From Rossellomorea pakistanensis (GTDB lineage: Bacteria; Bacillota; Bacilli; Bacillales; Bacillaceae_B), in contig NZ_JAFBDZ010000005.1 of NCBI RefSeq assembly GCF_016908495.1, positions 225,488 through 289,487 of the forward strand: a DNA stretch of 64,000 nt, given 5' to 3'. Below the pieces are notes generated by a model. That model had not been told where the DNA came from, searched no databases, and was given only the letters and a program-made list of their open reading frames with translations. The position numbers and the translations under genes are program-made. Shown here one piece after another: positions 59,598 to 64,000 of the stretch; positions within the stretch are counted from its first letter, which is position 1, and each line of letters starts with the position of its first letter.

Positions 59598-61115
59598 ATG
59601 TCTACAGTAAAAGAACAAAATTTTGAAGTACTTGATATGAAACGAGAACATTACGGATTGGTAATCAATGGTCAAAGAGCGAATAGTACTACTGGAGAAA
59701 CTTTCACTACTTATAATCCTGCAACAGGGGAAGCAATTGCAACAGTAGCAAAAGCATCCATTGAAGATACTGAAAAAGCTGTGCAAGCTGCAAGACAGGC
59801 TTTTGATCATGGGAAGTGGAAGAAGTTCCCTGTAAATAAACGCTCTCGTGTTCTGAACAAAATTGCAGGGATTATGCGATCTCGTTTTAATGAGCTAGTA
59901 TCACTAGAAATTTTAGATAGTGGTAAATCACTATCTGCTGCACAAGGTCAAGTCATGCAAGCAATCGAAGACTTTGAATTTTATGCAGGTGCGATAGTCG
60001 GCCATCGTGGTTCCGTCAATAATGTGCCAGGTCAATTCCAAAATGTAGCGGAAAAAGAGCCTGTAGGTGTCTGTGCTCAAATTATTCCATGGAATTATCC
60101 ACTTATGATGGCAGCATGGAAGGTTGCTCCAGCGATTGCAGCAGGTTGTTCTATTGTTGTCAAACCGGCGACGCTTACTCCGCTGACAGCCATCGTATTA
60201 GGAGAAATCTGTATTGAAGCAGGAGTCCCAGAAGGGGTTGTCAATGTTGTTCCTGGATCAGGTTCAAGTGTTGGAAATTACTTAGTTGAACATAAGAATG
60301 TTGATAAAGTAGCGTTCACTGGTTCGACTCCAATTGGGAAAAATATTATGGAGCGTGCTTCTCAAACACTTAAGCGTGTCACATTAGAGCTTGGCGGAAA
60401 ATCTCCTAACCTCGTATTTGACGATGCCGATGTAGATGCAGCTGTAGACGGATCACTATTTGGTATTTTCTATAACACGGGTCAATCCTGTGAAGCACGT
60501 TCTCGTCTTTATGTCCATGAAGATATTTATGATGAGTTCATGGAGAAGTTTGTTGTAAAAACGAAAAAGCTTACATTAGGTGACCCATTTGATAAAGGAA
60601 CACATATCGGTGCGATTATATCTCAAGATCAACTTGATGTCATCGACGGCTATGTTCAGTCCGCTAAAGAAGAAGGAGCTACCGTCCTTACAGGTGGTAA
60701 AGTCGCGAAGATGGAAGGATTTGAAAATGGGTACTGGTATGAGCCAACGATCATAACAGATGTTAATCATGAAATGAAAGTTGTCAAAGAAGAAATCTTC
60801 GGGCCAGTTGTCGTCGTCATGAAGTTTAGTGATGAAAAAGAGGCCATCAAACTAGCTAATGATTCAGAATATGGACTTGGTTCAGCAATTTGGACGAAGG
60901 ATTATGGTCGCGCAACAAGAGTATCTAAAGCAATTCAAGCAGGGATTGTAATGGTGAACTGTCCATTCTCTGCCTTCCCAGGTACCCCATTTGGTGGATA
61001 TAAACAATCTGGATTCGGCCGTGAGCTATGTATTGAAACACTAGATTTATATACAGAAACAAAAAGTATTATCTCTTACTATGGAAATCGTCCATTGAAT
61101 CCATTTGGTGTGTAA
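59598..61115 (+). CDS. NAD(P)-dependent aldehyde dehydrogenase of the paa cluster
   Basis: 505 residues. PWNYPLMMAAWKVAPAIAAG (cofactor site), VAFTGSTPIGKNI, the catalytic Glu in LELGGKSPN and the nucleophile Cys in GQSCEA. It is a stand-alone aldehyde dehydrogenase, whereas E. coli PaaZ fuses one to a MaoC-type hydratase. In this cluster it most likely oxidises the ring-opened semialdehyde of 3-oxo-5,6-dehydrosuberyl-CoA. The hydrolase half of PaaZ is not present as a separate MaoC gene here. It lies 22 bp after paaG. Confidence 0.87.
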   Translation: MSTVKEQNFEVLDMKREHYGLVINGQRANSTTGETFTTYNPATGEAIATVAKASIEDTEKAVQAARQAFDHGKWKKFPVNKRSRVLNKIAGIMRSRFNELVSLEILDSGKSLSAAQGQVMQAIEDFEFYAGAIVGHRGSVNNVPGQFQNVAEKEPVGVCAQIIPWNYPLMMAAWKVAPAIAAGCSIVVKPATLTPLTAIVLGEICIEAGVPEGVVNVVPGSGSSVGNYLVEHKNVDKVAFTGSTPIGKNIMERASQTLKRVTLELGGKSPNLVFDDADVDAAVDGSLFGIFYNTGQSCEARSRLYVHEDIYDEFMEKFVVKTKKLTLGDPFDKGTHIGAIISQDQLDVIDGYVQSAKEEGATVLTGGKVAKMEGFENGYWYEPTIITDVNHEMKVVKEEIFGPVVVVMKFSDEKEAIKLANDSEYGLGSAIWTKDYGRATRVSKAIQAGIVMVNCPFSAFPGTPFGGYKQSGFGRELCIETLDLYTETKSIISYYGNRPLNPFGV

Positions 61116-61136
61116 TCAATAAAGAATTTTTATAAA

Positions 61137-61360
61137 GGCTGTTTTCTAAAAGATTGTTGTTTTTTAAATCATAAATTTTTGTAAAAAGGTTGGTCTTCGC
61201 TGCAGGTCCAAGACTCCTGCGGGAGTAGCGGGACAGGTGAGACCTAAGCAGGAGCAAGGCGACGAGGATGCTCACCGACCGCCCCGCGGAAAGCGAGCAT
61301 CCTTTCGTTGCAACCAACTAACTCCTTTTCAAATAACAACAATGTTTATGGTATACAGCC
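61137..61360 (+). repeat. MITE-like element, full copy inside the paa cluster
   Basis: 224 bp, GGCTGTTTTC at the left and GTATACAGCC at the right, with inner CAACAATG/ATTGTTG. The core has GACTCCTGCGGGAGTAGCGG, GGATGCTCACCGACCG and CCCCGCGGAAAGCGAGCATC. It begins 21 bp after the aldehyde dehydrogenase stop and separates it from paaH. No coding capacity. Confidence 0.72.
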
Positions 61361-61467
61361 TATTTAAAAAAGGGGCTGCACTAAGCGGAGGCTGATCCTA
61401 TCATCTTTGGGTCATCTCCATTAGTCAGTCCCTATCTTACATAGGAATGTAAAAGGAGGGGACCATA

Positions 61468-62325
61468 TTGGTTCATTCAATTGTTGTGATCGGTTCAGGT
61501 GTCATGGGAAGAGGAATTGCTTATGTTAGTGCACTTGGAGGGTTTCAGACCACTCTAGTAGATATAAAGGATGAACAACTAGATAGTGCAAATAAAGAGA
61601 TTTCAGCTATTTTTGAAAAGGGAATAGATCGCGGGAAAATAACAAGTGAAGAAAAAGATTTAGCCGTCAAACGCTTATCTTTTTCTACGAATCTAGCTGA
61701 AGCGGCAAAGGAAGCAGACCTGATTATCGAAGCGGTTCCTGAAAAAACCTCTATTAAACAAGCGGTCTTTGAAACCGTGGATCAGCATGCGGGAGAAAAT
61801 TGTTATTTTGCCACCAATACCTCGACAATGAGTCCAACAGAAATTGCTTCATTTACGAAACGACCGCACCGTGTTATTGCGATGCACTTTTTTAATCCTG
61901 TCCACAAAATGCCGCTCATCGAAATTATTCGAGGTCTAGAAACAAGCGATGAAACTGCCGAGGTTATTGAGGCTGTTGCGAAGCAAATGGGGAAAGAAAC
62001 GGTTGTCGTAAATGAATTTCCTGGTTTTGTGACGAGCCGAATTAGTGCACTAGTTGGGAATGAAGCCTTTTACATGCTTCAAGAAGGTGTAGGTTCACCA
62101 GAAGAAATTGATAAGGCTATTAAGGTTGGGCTGAACTATCCGATGGGCCCATTTGAGCTCGGGGATTTAGTTGGTCTTGATGCAAGGCTAAACAATTTAA
62201 GATATTTACATGAAAAATTAGGTGAAAAGTATCGCCCTGCACCACTTTTAGAAAAATACGTGAAAGCAGGAAGATTAGGAAGAAAAACCGGACGCGGTGT
62301 TTATGATTATCATGATAATAAGTAA
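61468..62325 (+). CDS. paaH: 3-hydroxyacyl-CoA dehydrogenase
   Basis: 285 residues, the length of short 3-hydroxybutyryl-CoA dehydrogenases. The NAD loop is VIGSGVMGRGIAYVSALGGF. The catalytic His is in HFFNPVHKMPLIEII, the Asn in VVVNEFPGFVTSRI. Short compared with the ~475 residues of E. coli PaaH; here one domain serves. TTG start behind AAGGAGGGG. It oxidises 3-hydroxyadipyl-CoA in the pathway. The 61361-61467 leader has a small CCTAT/ATAGG hairpin. Confidence 0.88.
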   Translation: MVHSIVVIGSGVMGRGIAYVSALGGFQTTLVDIKDEQLDSANKEISAIFEKGIDRGKITSEEKDLAVKRLSFSTNLAEAAKEADLIIEAVPEKTSIKQAVFETVDQHAGENCYFATNTSTMSPTEIASFTKRPHRVIAMHFFNPVHKMPLIEIIRGLETSDETAEVIEAVAKQMGKETVVVNEFPGFVTSRISALVGNEAFYMLQEGVGSPEEIDKAIKVGLNYPMGPFELGDLVGLDARLNNLRYLHEKLGEKYRPAPLLEKYVKAGRLGRKTGRGVYDYHDNK

Positions 62326-62337
62326 GGAGGTAACGTT

Positions 62338-63540
62338 ATGAGAGAAGTGGTTGTAGTGGATGCTGTCCGTACACCCATTGGAAAATATAAAGGGGCATTA
62401 AAAGGCATTCGTCCAGATGACCTGGGGGCGATTGTTATTAAGGCTTTGCTTGAAAGAAACCTGAACCTGCCACCTGAACAAATTGAAGAAGTTGTATTTG
62501 GAAATGCCAATGGAGCTGGGGAGGACAACCGGAATGTAGCCAGAATGTCTGCTCTTCTTGCAGGACTACCAGTTGAAACGGGGGCAACCACATTAAATCG
62601 TTTGTGTGGTTCAGGATTAGATGCAGTCAATTATGCTGCCCGTTCCATAATGGCAGGAGAAGGAGATATTTTCATTGCTGGGGGAACGGAGAGCATGACA
62701 AGAGCACCACTCGTAATGGCAAAGCCAGAGAGTGACTTTCCAAGGGGAAATATGGAAATGTACGATACCACAATTGGCTGGCGGTTTGTTAACTCTAAGC
62801 TAAAAGAGATGTATGGAACTGACAGTATGCCAGAAACAGCTGAAAACGTGGCCAAAAGGTTTGGAATTTCAAGGGATGAACAGGATGAGTTTGCGCTTCA
62901 TAGTCAAATGAAGGCAAAGCAGGCTATAGAAGAAAATCGCTTTAAAGAGGAAATTGTCCCTGTTCATTATCAAGACCGCAAAGGAAATCAGTTCGTCTTT
63001 TCTGAAGATGAACACCCTCGTCCCTCTACAAGTATCGAAAAGTTGGCGAAATTAAAGCCAATTTTTCAAGATGGGACGGTAACAGCCGGAAACGCATCAG
63101 GTGTAAATGATGGAGCTTCCGCGCTTCTATTAATGACTCGTGAAAAAGCGGATGAGCTTGGTTTAAAACCATTGATTAAATATGTCGTTTCGGCAACAGC
63201 TGGACTAGAACCATCAGTAATGGGATTAGGTCCCATCTATTCATCTAATAAAGCATTACAACGGGCAGGGTTATCTGCAGAAGATCTCGGGCTGGTTGAA
63301 TTGAACGAAGCCTTTGCAGCTCAATCGATTGCTTGTATTAAGGAGCTCGGACTTGATCAGGAGAAGGTTAATGTAAATGGAGGCGCGATTGCGTTTGGTC
63401 ATCCTTTAGGGGCAAGTGGAGCACGTATTCTTACTACATTAATCTATGAAATGAAAAAAAGAGAGACCCAATACGGATTAGCTACTATGTGTATCGGAGT
63501 AGGACAAGGGATTTCAACCATTGTAGAAAACGTAGAGTAA
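62338..63540 (+). CDS. paaJ: 3-oxoadipyl-CoA thiolase
   Basis: 400 residues. Thiolase signatures: nucleophile Cys in LNRLCGSGLDAVNYAARSI (about residue 90), NGGAIAFGHPLGASGARI with the catalytic His, and the acid-base Cys in TMCIGVGQG. PNREQ-like DDLGAIVIKALL lies near the N-terminus. It cleaves 3-oxoadipyl-CoA to acetyl-CoA and succinyl-CoA, the last step, and may also cleave the earlier 3-oxo-dehydrosuberyl-CoA. AGGAGGTAACG before the ATG, 12 bp after paaH. Confidence 0.92.
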   Translation: MREVVVVDAVRTPIGKYKGALKGIRPDDLGAIVIKALLERNLNLPPEQIEEVVFGNANGAGEDNRNVARMSALLAGLPVETGATTLNRLCGSGLDAVNYAARSIMAGEGDIFIAGGTESMTRAPLVMAKPESDFPRGNMEMYDTTIGWRFVNSKLKEMYGTDSMPETAENVAKRFGISRDEQDEFALHSQMKAKQAIEENRFKEEIVPVHYQDRKGNQFVFSEDEHPRPSTSIEKLAKLKPIFQDGTVTAGNASGVNDGASALLLMTREKADELGLKPLIKYVVSATAGLEPSVMGLGPIYSSNKALQRAGLSAEDLGLVELNEAFAAQSIACIKELGLDQEKVNVNGGAIAFGHPLGASGARILTTLIYEMKKRETQYGLATMCIGVGQGISTIVENVE

Positions 63541-63578
63541 AAGAATTCCATGGAGTAATTTTCTCTGTGGAATTTTTT
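63541..63578 (+). terminator. Terminator of the paa cluster
   Basis: GAATTCCATGGAG pairs with CTCTGTGGAATT, followed by TTTTT. Confidence 0.78.
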
Positions 63579-63627
63579 GCTATCCTTTTATTACTTCCAA
63601 AAGGGATTAAAATTTGGCTGCTTTCTT

Positions 63628-64000
63628 CAAATATCGTAAATGGGCAAGAAAAAGGTCGTTCATAAAGGGAATGAACGACCAAATATCATCAGTGTGGAAG
63701 AGAAAGGTTGTTCATAAAGGGAATGAACGACCAAATATCGTAAGTGTAGAAGAGAAAGGTCGTTCATAATGGGGATGAACGACCAAATATAGTAAATGGG
63801 CATAAGAAAGGTCGTTCATAAAGGAGATGAACGACCAAATATCGTAAGTGGGCAAGAGAAAGGTCGTTCATAATGGGAATGAACGACCAAATATCGTAAG
63901 TGGGCAAGAGAAAGGTCGTTCATAATGGGGATGAACGACCAAATATAGTAAATGGGCATAAGAAAGGTCGTTCATAAAGGAGATGAACGACCAAATATCG
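63628..64000 (+). repeat. 52-bp tandem array, each unit with a perfect hairpin
   Basis: CAAATATC-like unit starts recur at 63628, 63680, 63732, 63784, 63836, 63888, 63940 and 63992, each exactly 52 bp apart. Every unit has GGTCGTTCAT-N7-ATGAACGACC (one has GGTTGTTCAT). Hairpins lie at 63654-63680 and each 52 bp after, seven in all. The array runs off the window edge. The 25-bp link between hairpins is also conserved, so it is not a CRISPR. The segment 63758-63840 recurs at 63914-63996. Confidence 0.85.

Noticed and set aside
63628..64000. CRISPR array
   Set aside because: The segments between the dyads are conserved too and no cas gene is present; it is a 52-bp tandem repeat.

Overview
The window comes from a low-GC, Gram-positive, spore-former-like bacterium of the Bacillaceae (Bacillus sensu lato). 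The grounds are AGGAGG-type ribosome binding sites, frequent TTG/GTG starts, Rho-independent terminators after most transcription units, and Bacillus-type proteins: intracellular subtilisin, UPF0180/YkuS, BceAB-type transporter, YczE/YitT-like protein, DUF418 protein, topoisomerase III and a Gram-positive paa cluster. I saw no rRNA, tRNA, prophage, transposase or CRISPR. The exact genus cannot be told from the sequence alone.

Layout. 1-6.5 kb: a 5'-cut M14 peptidase, a DeoR regulator coupled to a HAD phosphatase, a Nudix-GNAT fusion followed by a second Nudix hydrolase, and OsmC. 6.6-16 kb: a lipoprotein endonuclease I, an alpha/beta hydrolase, 3-methyladenine glycosylase, GNAT, a glycerophosphodiesterase, an acyl-CoA dehydrogenase, and a Na+/alanine symporter with a perfect cre site just upstream of its promoter. 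16-30 kb: an envelope operon (polysaccharide deacetylase, DedA, MGDG-synthase-like glycosyltransferase), an MFS pump with a possible leader peptide, a molybdopterin oxidoreductase, a GNAT, then a small peptide plus lipoprotein and an ABC/FtsX transporter with its own response regulator and sensor kinase. 30-45 kb: a lipoprotein phosphodiesterase, a CDF transporter, a PadR/HAAS pair, a DUF418-BceA-BceB operon without its own two-component system, YczE, an RlmI-like methyltransferase, a nuclease-helicase fusion, a ferritin-like protein and YkuS. 45-53 kb: intracellular serine protease, a Cu/Zn superoxide dismutase with a Q/N-rich head, topB, and a divergent MFS/SgrR-like pair with a Nudix gene. 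53.5-63.5 kb: an aerobic phenylacetate degradation cluster (paaK, paaABCD, EthD-like, paaF, paaG, aldehyde dehydrogenase, paaH, paaJ).

How it may work together. Three operons (16.3, 23.9 and 39.1 kb) carry almost the same operator, TCTTACA-N4-TGTAAGA. It fits the TNACA-N4-TGTAA consensus of BceR/YxdJ-type regulators, and lies 60-61 bp upstream of a -10 box in all three. This suggests one envelope-stress regulon joining a peptide/lipoprotein, cell-wall and glycolipid enzymes and a BceAB-like detoxification pump; the response regulator at 27.9 kb is a candidate controller. The paaK promoter region and the paaA leader share an 18-bp operator (ACGNATTAANNACGTTAT).

Non-coding DNA is unusually patterned. 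Five spacers carry short degenerate units repeated every 20-21 bp. The right end is a 52-bp tandem array in which each unit holds a 10-bp-arm hairpin. Three copies of a MITE-like element and three copies of a GGGGCTGTC hairpin element are also present.
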